DNA of 45,473 bases from contig DRNU01000226.1 of assembly GCA_011374975.1 (NCBI GenBank), forward strand, positions 1 through 45,473, read 5' to 3'. Source of the DNA: Gammaproteobacteria bacterium. GTDB lineage: Bacteria; Pseudomonadota; Gammaproteobacteria; DSM-19610. The position numbers and the translations under genes were made by a program. Below the pieces are notes generated by a model. The model saw only the letters and a list, made by a program, of their open reading frames with translations, was not told where the DNA came from and made no database searches. Positions 8,736 to 18,912 of this stretch are shown here, piece after piece (within the stretch, counting starts at the first letter, position 1; each line of letters begins with the position of its first letter).

Positions 8736-9041
8736 ATGCACGTCACCCTGGTTCATGTACACGTCGTCCCGGATCATATTGACGACTTCATTGCCGCGAC
8801 ACAGGCCAACCATGCCGCCTCCATCCGGGAGCCCGGCAACCTGCGCTTCGATGTGCTGCAGTCACCGGAAGACCCCGGTTACTTCGTGCTCTACGAGGCC
8901 TGGCGCGACGCGCAGGATATCGCCGCCCACAAAGAGACCGGGCACTATAAAACCTGGCGTGACACCGTCGCCGACTGGATGGCCGAGCCGCGCCAGGGAA
9001 TCCCCTACACCGGCCTGTACCCGGAATTCGATGCCTCGTGA
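8736..9041 (+). CDS. Antibiotic biosynthesis monooxygenase (ABM/LsrG-like) domain protein
   Basis: A 101-residue single ABM domain: VTLVHVHVVPDHIDDFIAAT, REPGNLRFDVLQSPEDPGYF, then VLYEAWRDAQDIAAHKETGH. The EPGNLRFDV and YE.W....A...H patterns are hallmarks of the dimeric ferredoxin-like ABM family, which includes the autoinducer-2 isomerase LsrG and quinone-forming monooxygenases. CGGAGGATTTCACC gives a good ribosome site. Its stop overlaps the GTG start of the alcohol dehydrogenase gene (GTGA), so the two are translationally coupled and may act on the same carbonyl or alcohol compound. The true substrate is unknown. Confidence 0.82.
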   Translation: MHVTLVHVHVVPDHIDDFIAATQANHAASIREPGNLRFDVLQSPEDPGYFVLYEAWRDAQDIAAHKETGHYKTWRDTVADWMAEPRQGIPYTGLYPEFDAS

Positions 9042-10246
9042 TTGACGCCTTTTCCATTGCCCGCCTGCCGCGCATCGAATTCGGCGCCGGCAACATCGGT
9101 AAGCTTGCCGCGCTGGCGGCAGGCTATGGTGACAGCCTGCTGCTGGTCACCGGCGCGCATTCGCTCGATGCGGCCGGCGTCTGGCAGAATATCGAACAGC
9201 ATCTGAAAACCGCCGGCCTGCACTGGCAGCGGGTACGCATCAGCGGTGAACCCTCACCTCAGCAGGTCGACGAGATTGCGGCCGCAAACCGGCAACAGGC
9301 TATCGACCTGGTGGTCGGCATCGGCGGCGGCAGCGTGCTGGATGCCGCCAAGGCCATTGCCGGCCTGTTGCGGGTGAATGATTCGGTGATGGATTACCTG
9401 GAAGGCGTGGGCCCGGAAAAGCCCTACCAGGGGCCCGCCGTACCTTTTATCGCAGTTCCGACCACCGCCGGCACCGGCAGCGAGGCCACCAAAAATTCCG
9501 TGCTCAGCGTACCCGGCAATGAGGGCTTCAAAAAATCTTTCCGCGATGAACAACTGGTGCCGGCCTGTGCCCTGCTCGACCCCGACCTGCTGGCCAGCTG
9601 CCCGGCGCCACTGATCGCCGCCGACGGCATGGATGCGCTGACCCAGCTGCTCGAAGCGCTGGTCTCGCTGCGCGCCAACCCGCTCACGGATGCACTCGCC
9701 TGGAGCGGCCTGCGCATGGCGCGCGACAGCCTGTTGCCCTGGTACGAGGGCAGCGGCGACCAGGCCGCGGCTCGCGCCGGCATGGCCTACGCGGCCCTGC
9801 TGTCCGGCATCACCCTGGCGCAGACCGGCCTGGGTTCGGTACATGGCCTGGCCTCACCGCTGGGTGCTTTCTTCCCGATCCCGCACGGCGTGGTGTGCGG
9901 CACGCTGGTCGCCGCGGCGACACGCATCAACATCAACGCCATGCTGGAACGCGAACCGGACAACCCGGCGCTGGAAAAATACAGGCAGGTCGCCGAACTG
10001 TTCTGCCAACGCGACTTCACCAGCCGTGAACACGCCTGGGAAGCCCTGCTGCACCTGCTCGATGACTGGACACAGCGCCTGCAACTGCCTACGCTGGAGC
10101 ACTACGGCATCGCGCCGGACGCGTTCGCCCACATCGTGGCAAACTCGCGCGGCAGCAGCATGAAAACCAACCCGATCGTCCTCAGGGATGAGGAAATCGC
10201 AGCGATACTCGCACAACGCTGCCACCCACAGGGAGTCTCTGCATGA
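9038..10246 (+). CDS. Iron-containing alcohol dehydrogenase family protein
   Basis: A 402-residue group III (Fe-type) alcohol dehydrogenase: N-terminal NAD(P) domain with VVGIGGGSVLDAAKAIAG and VPTTAGTGSEATKNSVLS, then a helical metal domain. Expected ligands are seen in DGMDAL and the two His of GSVHGLASPLG and FFPIPHGVVCG. The usual His of the DALTH motif is Gln here (DALTQLLEAL), as in some subgroups, so the bound metal may differ from iron. GTG start overlaps the stop of the ABM gene, and the stop overlaps the DUF938 start (ATGA). The three genes form one coupled operon, but substrate is not predictable. Confidence 0.88.
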   Translation: MIDAFSIARLPRIEFGAGNIGKLAALAAGYGDSLLLVTGAHSLDAAGVWQNIEQHLKTAGLHWQRVRISGEPSPQQVDEIAAANRQQAIDLVVGIGGGSVLDAAKAIAGLLRVNDSVMDYLEGVGPEKPYQGPAVPFIAVPTTAGTGSEATKNSVLSVPGNEGFKKSFRDEQLVPACALLDPDLLASCPAPLIAADGMDALTQLLEALVSLRANPLTDALAWSGLRMARDSLLPWYEGSGDQAAARAGMAYAALLSGITLAQTGLGSVHGLASPLGAFFPIPHGVVCGTLVAAATRININAMLEREPDNPALEKYRQVAELFCQRDFTSREHAWEALLHLLDDWTQRLQLPTLEHYGIAPDAFAHIVANSRGSSMKTNPIVLRDEEIAAILAQRCHPQGVSA

Positions 10247-10836
10247 AACCTTTTTCCGAATCCTGCGTCCAGAACCGGGAACCGATTCTCGAAGTCCTGC
10301 GTGGCGAGCTGGCGGACAAGACCCGCTTGCTTGAAATCGGCAGCGGCACCGGCCAGCACGCGGTCTACCTGGCCGCGGAATTCCCGCAACTGCTCTGGCA
10401 GACCAGCGATGTCAGCGCAGCACACGCGGGGATCAACGCCTGGCTGGACGAGGCGGGGCTGACTAACGTGCGTCCGCCACTGGCGCTCGATGTCAGCCGC
10501 GACAGCTGGCCGGGGCAGCGGTTCGATGCCATGTTCAGCGCCAACACCGTGCATATCATGTCATGGCCGAATGTCGAGCGCCTGTTTGAAGGCGTGGGAA
10601 AGACACTGCAGGAGAACGGCGTGTTCTGCCTGTACGGCCCGTTCAACTACAACGGCCGTTTTACCAGTGACAGCAATGCGCGCTTTGACCAGTGGCTGAA
10701 AGAGAGAGACCCGCTGAGCGGGATACGGGATTTTGAGGCGGTACAGGAACAGGCCGCGAAGGCGGGCCTGGTATTAAAGGAAGATCATGCAATGCCGGCC
10801 AACAACCGGACGCTGGTATGGTCAAAGACCAGCTGA
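10243..10836 (+). CDS. DUF938-family SAM-dependent methyltransferase-like protein
   Basis: A 197-residue member of DUF938 (methyltransferase-like 26 family). FSESCVQNREPILEVLR at the start and LLEIGSGTGQHAVYLAAEFP (SAM-binding motif I) are characteristic, followed by WQTSDVS, ALDVSRDSWP, DAMFSANTVHIMSW and YGPFNYNGRFTSDSN. Function in bacteria is unknown. Its ATG overlaps the stop of the alcohol dehydrogenase gene, so it is co-translated with it. Last gene of the operon; no clear terminator follows. Confidence 0.9.
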   Translation: MKPFSESCVQNREPILEVLRGELADKTRLLEIGSGTGQHAVYLAAEFPQLLWQTSDVSAAHAGINAWLDEAGLTNVRPPLALDVSRDSWPGQRFDAMFSANTVHIMSWPNVERLFEGVGKTLQENGVFCLYGPFNYNGRFTSDSNARFDQWLKERDPLSGIRDFEAVQEQAAKAGLVLKEDHAMPANNRTLVWSKTS

Positions 10837-10860
10837 TCCGGTTGTAGCCGGGTTTGCATC

Positions 10861-11016
10861 CTATCCAAACTGTCTTTCAAGCCAGGGCTTGAGCAGCAGC
10901 GCAACGCCAAAGGCCACTACATAGTCCATTGAGGACCCGAGCGAAGCCAGCGATGAGAGTGCAGGTTCACCGATGACTGCCAGCCCCGCCAACAGAATTA
11001 ACAGATACTGAAACAT
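10861..11016 (-). CDS. Small hydrophobic membrane protein
   Basis: A 51-residue peptide, MFQYLLILLAGLAVIGEPAL onward, with two hydrophobic segments (about 2-16 and 32-47) joined by a Ser-rich loop and ending in a charged tail (KPWLERQFG). ATG 11016 is chosen because AAGGAG lies eight bases before it; longer in-frame starts lack a site. It lies downstream of iscR on the same strand with a 127-base gap. It is not recognised as a known family. Confidence 0.55.
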   Translation of the reverse strand: MFQYLLILLAGLAVIGEPALSSLASLGSSMDYVVAFGVALLLKPWLERQFG

Positions 11017-11143
11017 TGTCCTTACTCCTTGATCCATGATTACTACGCTATTTGACGATTGCAGTATGGACGGGGCAGGACAAGGTTTCCGTGACCGGCA
11101 CACAGTCACGGCATGACCCGGGTCACAATTCAGAAAGCCGGGG

Positions 11144-11617
11144 CTAGTTGACGGTAAGCGTGTGGATGCCGGCGCTACGGTCGCTGGCCAGGTCCTGGCG
11201 GCGGATCACTTCCTGAACCGAGGGCCGGTTAAGAAAATCTTCGAGTGAAATACTGTCGAGAAAATTATAGATCCGTTTCGACAGGCCACACCAGAGCTCG
11301 TGGGTCAGGCAGGGTGCATCACCCTCACAGCTGCGCTCGCCGCCGCAGGTGGAGTCCACTTTTTCATCCACGGCTGCAATTATCAGCGCAATGGTGATCT
11401 CGCTGGCAGGCCGTGCCAGCTGGTAGCCGCCACCCGGACCGCGCACGCCACGCACCAGGTTTTGCCGGCGCAGCTTGGAAAACAGCTGTTCCAGGTAAGA
11501 CAGGGAAATACTCTGGCAGTGTGAAATATCGGCCAGCGTGACCGGCCCCTTCGGCTCGTGGATGGCAAGATCCATCATGGCCGTGACGGCGTAACGCCCT
11601 TTTGTGGAAAGTCTCAT
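11144..11617 (-). CDS. iscR: IscR, Rrf2-family Fe-S cluster regulator
   Basis: A 157-residue regulator. The N-terminus MRLSTKGRYAVTAMMDLAIH matches E. coli IscR, followed by the winged helix (SISLSYLEQLFSKLRRQNLV, then RGPGGGYQLAR). The cluster ligands are all there: Cys91, Cys97, Cys103 with five-residue spacing, and His106. IscR holds a [2Fe-2S] cluster and represses the isc operon when cluster supply is good. Here iscS/iscU do not follow; the next gene is a small membrane protein, so this is a stand-alone iscR. The usual ribosome site is missing, and a good promoter lies so close that the mRNA may be leaderless. Confidence 0.9.
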   Translation of the reverse strand: MRLSTKGRYAVTAMMDLAIHEPKGPVTLADISHCQSISLSYLEQLFSKLRRQNLVRGVRGPGGGYQLARPASEITIALIIAAVDEKVDSTCGGERSCEGDAPCLTHELWCGLSKRIYNFLDSISLEDFLNRPSVQEVIRRQDLASDRSAGIHTLTVN

Positions 11618-11623
11618 GCGGGC

Positions 11624-11652
11624 AACATAAATAAACCCAGCAACTTAGTCAA
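11624..11652 (-). promoter_or_regulatory. Promoter of iscR
   Basis: On the minus strand TTGACT (11652-11647), a 17-base spacer and TATGTT (11629-11624) form a good sigma-70 promoter. The -10 ends only six bases before the ATG, placing the predicted transcription start at or next to the start codon. TTGACTAA resembles half of an IscR type 1 site, so autorepression is plausible. Confidence 0.6.
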
Positions 11653-11687
11653 GAATTATTCGCGGGATTCCGGTACGGGGGGACGAA

Positions 11688-12206
11688 TCAGGACTCGCAG
11701 CTGAGCGCCTGCTCGTCTTCGAGGTTTTGCAGGACTTCCGACAGCTGCTCGCGCGCCGGAGAGAATACGTGGCCGGTGTGCAGGCAATAACCCAGCCATT
11801 TGTGCAGAAACCGGTTCACCCGCCACTTGGTTTCTATGGAATACTGGTGGTGGAAACGGTCGTAGAGCGCATCGCGCCGCCCGCGCCGGCGTCCGCGTGA
11901 AATAACCTCGGCCAGCTGCGCATCATGATACATGCGTATGACGATATCAGGCGCCAGGAAGCTGCCCTCGTCATCGGCAAAGCGGTAACTCAGGTGCAGG
12001 GTGGTTGTATATTTACAGCGTTCCTGCACGGTAAGGTACAGGCCCAGTGCGCCCTTGACGCATGACTGACTGTGCTCCTGGATAGCATCCAGATCGGGCA
12101 CCAGCTGGCGCAACTGGATATAGTTGAGCTCATACAACTCCATGAGCGCAGGCAGATCGCGCGCCCGCACTCCGGGATGAACTTTTTGTTTGCATGAATA
12201 GCGCAT
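11688..12206 (-). CDS. DUF1249-family protein (YqiB-like)
   Basis: A 172-residue protein of the DUF1249/YqiB family, common in gammaproteobacteria and of unknown function. Family features are ALMELYELNYIQLRQLVPDL near the start, RCKYTTTLHLSYRF in the middle, and a motif with PDIVIRMYHDAQLAEVIS. The C-terminal RFLHKWLGYCLHTGH and a final acidic tail complete it. An Arg-rich stretch (SRGRRRGRRD) is notable. It diverges from pgm. No signal peptide or membrane helix. Confidence 0.85.
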   Translation of the reverse strand: MRYSCKQKVHPGVRARDLPALMELYELNYIQLRQLVPDLDAIQEHSQSCVKGALGLYLTVQERCKYTTTLHLSYRFADDEGSFLAPDIVIRMYHDAQLAEVISRGRRRGRRDALYDRFHHQYSIETKWRVNRFLHKWLGYCLHTGHVFSPAREQLSEVLQNLEDEQALSCES

Positions 12207-12298
12207 GTAGTAATCTTAACATAGTAAAATGACACTTCGTTTATGAAGTTGCCACAGTCAGTTAATGAACATTAGCGGCTGCAATATATGAACCTTGA

Positions 12299-13980
<1,682 letters not shown>

Positions 13981-13981
<1 letters not shown>

Positions 13982-15450
13982 TGAATGATGTTGCCGACAG
14001 CGTGGACCGTGCCGCCTTTATCGCCGCACTGGAACTGCCCGCCCGTTGCATCCTGAGCGATGAGGCCGAGTTGCGTCCCTACGAGTGCGACGGCCTGTCC
14101 GCCTACCGCCGCCTGCCGTGGCTGGTCGTGCTGCCGGAAACCATTGAACAGGTGCAATCGGTCCTGGCCTGCTGCCACCGGCACCGGGTGCCGGTCGTTG
14201 CACGCGGCGCCGGCACCGGGCTTTCCGGTGGCGCCTTGCCGCTGGCCAACGGCGTACTGCTCAGCCTGGCGAAATTCACCGACATTATTGATATCGATAT
14301 ACACAACCGCCTGGCACGCGTGCAACCCGGGGTGCGCAACCTGGCCATCTCGGAAGCCGTGGCCGAACACGGCCTGTACTACGCACCCGACCCCTCCTCA
14401 CAGATCGCCTGCTCCATCGGCGGCAACGTGGCGGAAAACGCCGGCGGCGTGCACTGTTTAAAATACGGCCTCACCGTACACAACATCGCCGCCCTCAAAA
14501 TCATCACTATGGACGGCGAACTGCTGGACATCGGCTGCCACGCGCTCGACAGCCCCGGCTACGACCTGCTGGCGCTGTTCACCGGCTCCGAAGGTCTGCT
14601 CGGCGTCATTGTCGAAGTCACCGTGCGCCTGCTGCCGCAGCCGGACTACGCGCAGGTAGTACTGGCCGCATTCGACTCGGTGACAGATGCCGGCCAGGCC
14701 GTCGCCACCCTCATCTCCGCCGGCATCCTGCCCGCCGGCCTGGAGATGATGGACACACTGGCAATACGCGCCGCGGAAGACTTCGTGCACGCCGGCTACC
14801 CGACCGACGCCAACGCCATCCTGCTGTGCGAACTGGACGGCACCCGCGCCGAAGTCGAGGCGCAGCTGGACAAAGTGATCACACTGCTGAACAACAGCGG
14901 CGCCGGCGAAGTGCGCCAGGCGCGCGACGAACAGGAACGCCTGCGCTTCTGGGCCGGGCGCAAGGCCGCCTTCCCCGCCGTCGGCCGCCTGTCACCGGAT
15001 TACTACTGCATGGACGGCACCATCCCGCGCCAGCACCTCGGCAAGGTACTGGCCACCATCAGCGCATGGTCCGACGAATACGGGCTTAAAGTCGCCAATG
15101 TGTTCCACGCCGGCGACGGCAACCTGCACCCGCTGATCCTGTACGACGCCAACACCCCCGGCGAACTGGAACGCACCGAAGAATTCGGCGGGCGTATTCT
15201 TGAGTTATGCATCGCGGTGGGCGGCACCATCACCGGCGAGCACGGCGTCGGCATGGAAAAAATCAACCAGATGTGCGTGCAGTTCAACAGCGCCGAACTG
15301 CAGCAGTTCCACGCCGTCAAACAGGCCTTCGACCCGGACGGCCTGCTGAACCCCGGCAAGGCCATCCCGACCCTGGCGCGCTGCGCCGAGTTCGGGCGCA
15401 TGCACGTGCACCACGGTGAACTGCCGTTCCCGGAACTGGAACGTTTCTAG
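13981..15450 (+). CDS. glcD: Glycolate oxidase subunit GlcD (FAD-linked)
   Basis: A 489-residue FAD-linked oxidase of the PCMH/vanillyl-alcohol oxidase fold. The FAD domain shows PVVARGAGTGLSGGALPLAN, YYAPDPSSQIACSIGGNVAE, then NAGGVHCLKYGLT. The C-terminal domain has FHAGDGNLHPLILYD and GTITGEHGVGMEKI, with the substrate- and flavin-contacting His. GlcD is the catalytic subunit of the membrane-associated glycolate oxidase GlcDEF, which makes glyoxylate and passes electrons to quinone. GlcD and D-lactate dehydrogenases are close relatives, but glcE and glcF follow directly, supporting glycolate. ATG 13981 overlaps the pgm stop. Confidence 0.93.
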
Positions 15451-15452
15451 CG

Positions 15453-16514
15453 ATGCAACAGGATCTGACCGATGCATGGTGCGAGCAGGTAAAGCAGGCC
15501 GCCACCGACAACAGCACCCTGCGTATCCACGGCGGCAACAGCAAAGCGTTCTATGGCAACCCGGTAAGCGGTGAAAACCTGGATACCCGCGAGCATTACG
15601 GCATCCTCGAATACGAACCGTCCGAACTGGTCATCCGCGCCCGCAGCGGCACACCGCTGGCGGATATCGAAGCCCTGCTGGCGGAACAACGCCAGATGCT
15701 GACGTTCGACCCCCCGCACTTCGCCACCGGCGGCACCCTGGGCGGTGCCGTTGCCAGTGGCCTGTCCGGGCCGCGCCGGCCGTTCGCCGGTGCGGTGCGC
15801 GACGCCGTACTGGGCGTCGGCCTCATCAACGGCCGTGGCGAAGCACTGAACTTCGGCGGCCAGGTCATGAAAAACGTCGCCGGCTACGACCTGCCACGCC
15901 TGATGGCAGGCGCGCAGGGCACCCTGGGCCTGCTGACCGACGTATCACTGAAAGTCCTGCCCGTACCGGAAACCGACTACACCCTGAAACAGGTCTGCAG
16001 CCAGCAGGAAGCCATCCTGCGCTTTGCCGAATGGATGATGAAACCGCTGCCGCTGTCCGCCGCCTGCTGGCATGACGAACATCTCTACCTGCGCCTGTCC
16101 GGCAGCGAGTCCGGGGTGCGGCATGCACAACACCAGCTCGGTGACACGATACTGGAACACGAGACTGACTGGTGGCAGGACATCTGCGATCACCGGCACG
16201 CCTTTTTCCAGGACAGCAAACCGCTGTGGCGCCTGTCCGTGCCACCGGCAACACCGCCGTTATCGATCGCGGGCGACTGGCTGATCGACTGGGCGGGCGG
16301 CCAGCGCTGGCTGTACAGCACGGAAAGCGCGACCCACATCCGGCATGTCGCCGCCAGTGTCGGTGGCTACGCTACCCTGTTCCGCAATGGCAGTGACGAC
16401 GAGGCCGCCTTCCACCCACTGCCCACCGCACTGTATAAGCTGCAACAGCGACTGAAACAGGCCTTCGACCCCGACGGCATCTTCAACCCCAATCGCCTGT
16501 ACCCGGGGATCTGA
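15453..16514 (+). CDS. glcE: Glycolate oxidase subunit GlcE
   Basis: A 353-residue FAD-binding subunit. Like GlcD it has a PCMH FAD domain (LRIHGGNSKAFYG, FDPPHFATGGTLGGAVASGL, then NVAGYDLPRLMAGAQGTLGL), but the C-terminal part is shorter and ends QAFDPDGIFNPNRLYPGI, as in GlcE. It starts two bases after the glcD stop and its own stop overlaps the glcF start (TGATG), so the three subunits should be made in step. Confidence 0.92.
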   Translation: MQQDLTDAWCEQVKQAATDNSTLRIHGGNSKAFYGNPVSGENLDTREHYGILEYEPSELVIRARSGTPLADIEALLAEQRQMLTFDPPHFATGGTLGGAVASGLSGPRRPFAGAVRDAVLGVGLINGRGEALNFGGQVMKNVAGYDLPRLMAGAQGTLGLLTDVSLKVLPVPETDYTLKQVCSQQEAILRFAEWMMKPLPLSAACWHDEHLYLRLSGSESGVRHAQHQLGDTILEHETDWWQDICDHRHAFFQDSKPLWRLSVPPATPPLSIAGDWLIDWAGGQRWLYSTESATHIRHVAASVGGYATLFRNGSDDEAAFHPLPTALYKLQQRLKQAFDPDGIFNPNRLYPGI

Positions 16515-17722
16515 TGCAGACCAGCCTGTCAGCTCGATATAAAGACACGCCTCTCGGCCGGGAGGCCGACCGCGTGTTGCGCAGCTGCGTGCATTGTGGT
16601 TTCTGCAACGCCACCTGCCCGACCTACCAGCTGCTCGGCGACGAACTGGACGGGCCGCGCGGCCGCATCTACCAGATCAAACAGGTGCTGGAAGGCCAAC
16701 CGGCAACCGCCAGCCTGCAACAGCACCTGGACCGCTGCCTGACCTGCCGTGCCTGCGAGACCACCTGCCCGTCCGGCGTGGAATACCACCGGCTGCTGGA
16801 CATCGGCCGCGAACTGGTCGAACAGCAAGTGCCGCGCAGCTTCCTGCAACACCGCTACCGGCGCCTGCTGCAATACCTGTTCGGCGACAGTGGTCGTATG
16901 CGGGCATTGCTGTTCATCGCGCGCCTGGCGCGCCCGCTGCTGCCGGGACCGTTAAAAAAACGCATCCCCGTCGCCGGTAAAATACCTCGCATCACACCCG
17001 GCACACATCAACGCAACATGCTGCTGCTCGACGGCTGCGTGCAGCCGGCCGCCGCGCCGCAGATCAACAACAGCGCCATACAGGTTTTCGACCGGCTCGG
17101 CATTACCCTCAACATCATTCCACAGGCGGGTTGTTGTGGCGCACTGCACCACCACCTGTCGGACAGTGAAGCCGCACGCCAGCGCGCACGTGCCAACATC
17201 GACGCCTGGTGGCCGCACATCGAAAACGGCGCCGAGGCCATCGTCATCACCGCCAGCGGCTGCGCGCCGATGGTCAAGGACTACGGGCAACTGCTGGCCG
17301 ACGACAGTGCCTACGCAGAACGTGCGGCACGCACCGGCGCGCTGGCACGCGACATCAGCGAAGTCTTGCGCGACGAAGACCTGGCCCGACTCGGCACGAA
17401 AAATACCGGGCGTATCGCCTTCCACTCGCCCTGCTCCCTGCAACACGGCCAGCAACTGAACGGCGTCGTGGAAGGGTTACTGTCAGCGGCCGGCTTTACC
17501 CTGGTACCTGTGCGCGACCCGCACCTGTGCTGCGGCTCGGCGGGCACCTACTCCATCCTGCAACCGGAGTTATCGACACAGCTGCGCAGCAACAAACTGC
17601 ACGCCTTGCAGGAAAAGCACCCCGAACTCATCGCCACCGCCAACATCGGCTGCCTGCTACACCTGCAACAACAGGCCGGGGTCCCGGTCCGGCACTGGAT
17701 CGAGCTACTCGCGAACGCCTGA
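16514..17722 (+). CDS. glcF: Glycolate oxidase iron-sulfur subunit GlcF
   Basis: A 402-residue electron-transfer subunit. Two [4Fe-4S] motifs lie near the N-terminus (CVHCGFCNATCP and CLTCRACETTCPSG). Two CCG domains follow, with AGCCGALHHH and LCCGSAGTYSI, as in GlcF, HdrB and succinate dehydrogenase-like subunits. It moves electrons from the flavin subunits to the quinone pool. The start overlaps the glcE stop by one base. The rhodanese gene follows after 48 bases with its own ribosome site. Confidence 0.93.
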   Translation: MQTSLSARYKDTPLGREADRVLRSCVHCGFCNATCPTYQLLGDELDGPRGRIYQIKQVLEGQPATASLQQHLDRCLTCRACETTCPSGVEYHRLLDIGRELVEQQVPRSFLQHRYRRLLQYLFGDSGRMRALLFIARLARPLLPGPLKKRIPVAGKIPRITPGTHQRNMLLLDGCVQPAAAPQINNSAIQVFDRLGITLNIIPQAGCCGALHHHLSDSEAARQRARANIDAWWPHIENGAEAIVITASGCAPMVKDYGQLLADDSAYAERAARTGALARDISEVLRDEDLARLGTKNTGRIAFHSPCSLQHGQQLNGVVEGLLSAAGFTLVPVRDPHLCCGSAGTYSILQPELSTQLRSNKLHALQEKHPELIATANIGCLLHLQQQAGVPVRHWIELLANA

Positions 17723-17770
17723 CGAAACCGCTAGAATGCCCGTCCCGTTAAACCATCAGGAAGATGAACC

Positions 17771-18595
17771 GTGTCCGAACCCTTACTGCCACTGATCGCC
17801 GAACCCGAACAACTCCAGGCTGTACTCGGCCATGACAAGCTGGTCGTACTGCACATCAGCAAGCCGGAACGCTATGCGGAATACCACATTCCCGGTGCAC
17901 TTTTTCTGGAAGGCATGCGTTATGTGAAAATTGAGAAACCGGTGTTCGGTTTACTACCGGATGCCGAAGACTTCGGCCGCCTGCTGGAATCGCTCGGCAT
18001 CAGCCCGGACACCCACGTGGTCACCTGCGACGACGAAGGCGGCGGCTGGGCCAGCCGTTTCCTGTGGACACTGGATGCCGCCGGTCACACGCACTACTCG
18101 TTACTGAACGGCGGGCTGGTTACCTGGGTCAACGAAGGTTTCCCGGTCAGCCAGGAGACGGCTACCGCTGCGCAGCAGGGCAACTACAGCGTTACCTGGA
18201 ACCAGGAACCGGTTGCCGATACCGATTACATCCTGTCACGCCTGGGCGCCGACGACCTCGGCCTGCTCGACAGCCGCAGCCCGCAGGAATTCAGCGGCGA
18301 GAAGAAATTTGCTGCACGTGGCGGGCATATCCCGGGGGCGGCATTACTGAACTGGACCGACACCATGGACCAGACCCGCAACCTGCGCCTGAAACCGGAA
18401 GCGGAACTGCGCGCCATGCTGGAACAGCGCGGGCTGACGCCGGACAAGGAGATCATCTGCTACTGCCAGTCACACCACCGCTCGTCGCATGCCTACATCA
18501 TGCTCAAGTCGCTGGGTTATTCACGGGTCAAGGGGTACCCGGGGTCGTGGTCGCAGTGGGGCAACCGGACGGATACGCCGGTTGAGGACAGCTAA
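17771..18595 (+). CDS. Sulfurtransferase with two rhodanese domains
   Basis: A 274-residue tandem rhodanese of the thiosulfate/3-mercaptopyruvate sulfurtransferase type. The N-terminal domain (about 10-130) is the inactive structural one; its loop reads VVTCDDEGGGW, with Asp at the catalytic position. The C-terminal domain carries the catalytic Cys232 in the loop CQSHHRS (in IICYCQSHHRSSHAY). It moves sulfane sulfur from thiosulfate or a related donor to a thiol or cyanide. GTG start with AGGAAG nearby. Its last bases and downstream flank are duplicated, with divergence, 1.3 kb away at the end of brnA. Confidence 0.9.
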   Translation: MSEPLLPLIAEPEQLQAVLGHDKLVVLHISKPERYAEYHIPGALFLEGMRYVKIEKPVFGLLPDAEDFGRLLESLGISPDTHVVTCDDEGGGWASRFLWTLDAAGHTHYSLLNGGLVTWVNEGFPVSQETATAAQQGNYSVTWNQEPVADTDYILSRLGADDLGLLDSRSPQEFSGEKKFAARGGHIPGAALLNWTDTMDQTRNLRLKPEAELRAMLEQRGLTPDKEIICYCQSHHRSSHAYIMLKSLGYSRVKGYPGSWSQWGNRTDTPVEDS

Positions 18596-18610
18596 CCCCT
18601 ATGCAGCATG
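18556..18610 (+). repeat. Direct repeat, copy 1 (3' end of the rhodanese gene)
   Basis: This 55-base stretch and the one at 19831-19885 align without gaps; counting by hand, about 42 of 55 bases agree. Shared blocks include CGCCGG, CTAACCC and CAGC. Copy 1 covers the last codons and stop of the rhodanese gene. The two copies bracket 1.2 kb of accessory sequence. Confidence 0.6.
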
Positions 18611-18721
18611 AATCTCAAACTCAGTTGCCCGCACGATGGGTTTTACGGACCTGTTTTTCTTTTTAAGTTCAACAGATCCGTAGTGCTCCATCGTTTTTAG
18701 TGTTCTGGACAGATTCCCGGG
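18599..18721 (-). pseudogene. C-terminal remnant of a winged-helix DNA-binding protein
   Basis: The last 40 codons read GNLSRTLKTMEHYGSVELKK and then RSVKPIVRATEFEIHAA-stop. This matches the recognition helix and wing of HTH proteins of the HVO_A0114 (TumA antitoxin-like) type, which run NLSRTLKTME.YGLV.L and end in P.V.ATEF.I. The reading frame is open upstream to 18844 but gives unrelated sequence, so the N-terminal half is missing. Probably the leftover of a regulator or antitoxin lost when the islet formed. Assigned from memory of the family pattern only. Confidence 0.4.
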
Positions 18722-18854
18722 TTGCCGGTAAGACGGAGGTATGTGAGCAGCTGTTTTTAAACCGCCCTTCCCTTTGCGGGCTTCGCACCTTTGCGAGAGA
18801 TAAAAAAGTTTTACCCTGCCCCCATTACCGTAACTAACGGACATCTGATTAACT

Positions 18855-18882
18855 CGTCATCCCGGCGAATGCAGGGATCCAG
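18855..18882 (+). repeat. Dispersed repeat, left copy (inverted relative to 21205-21232)
   Basis: CGTCATCCCGGCGAATGCAG followed by GGATCCAG. This pattern (CGTCAT-CCCGGC...GGATCCAG) is a common short dispersed repeat in proteobacterial intergenic DNA. The right copy, 2.3 kb away, is its reverse complement with about three mismatches in 28. Together they frame the accessory islet. Confidence 0.7.
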
Positions 18883-18912
18883 GGTTTCTCCGAACCCGTT
18901 ACTCAATACCCA

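Noticed and set aside
18722-18844. N-terminal half of the open frame at 18599-18844
   Set aside because: Does not match the HTH family found in its C-terminal half; probably out of frame or unrelated sequence.
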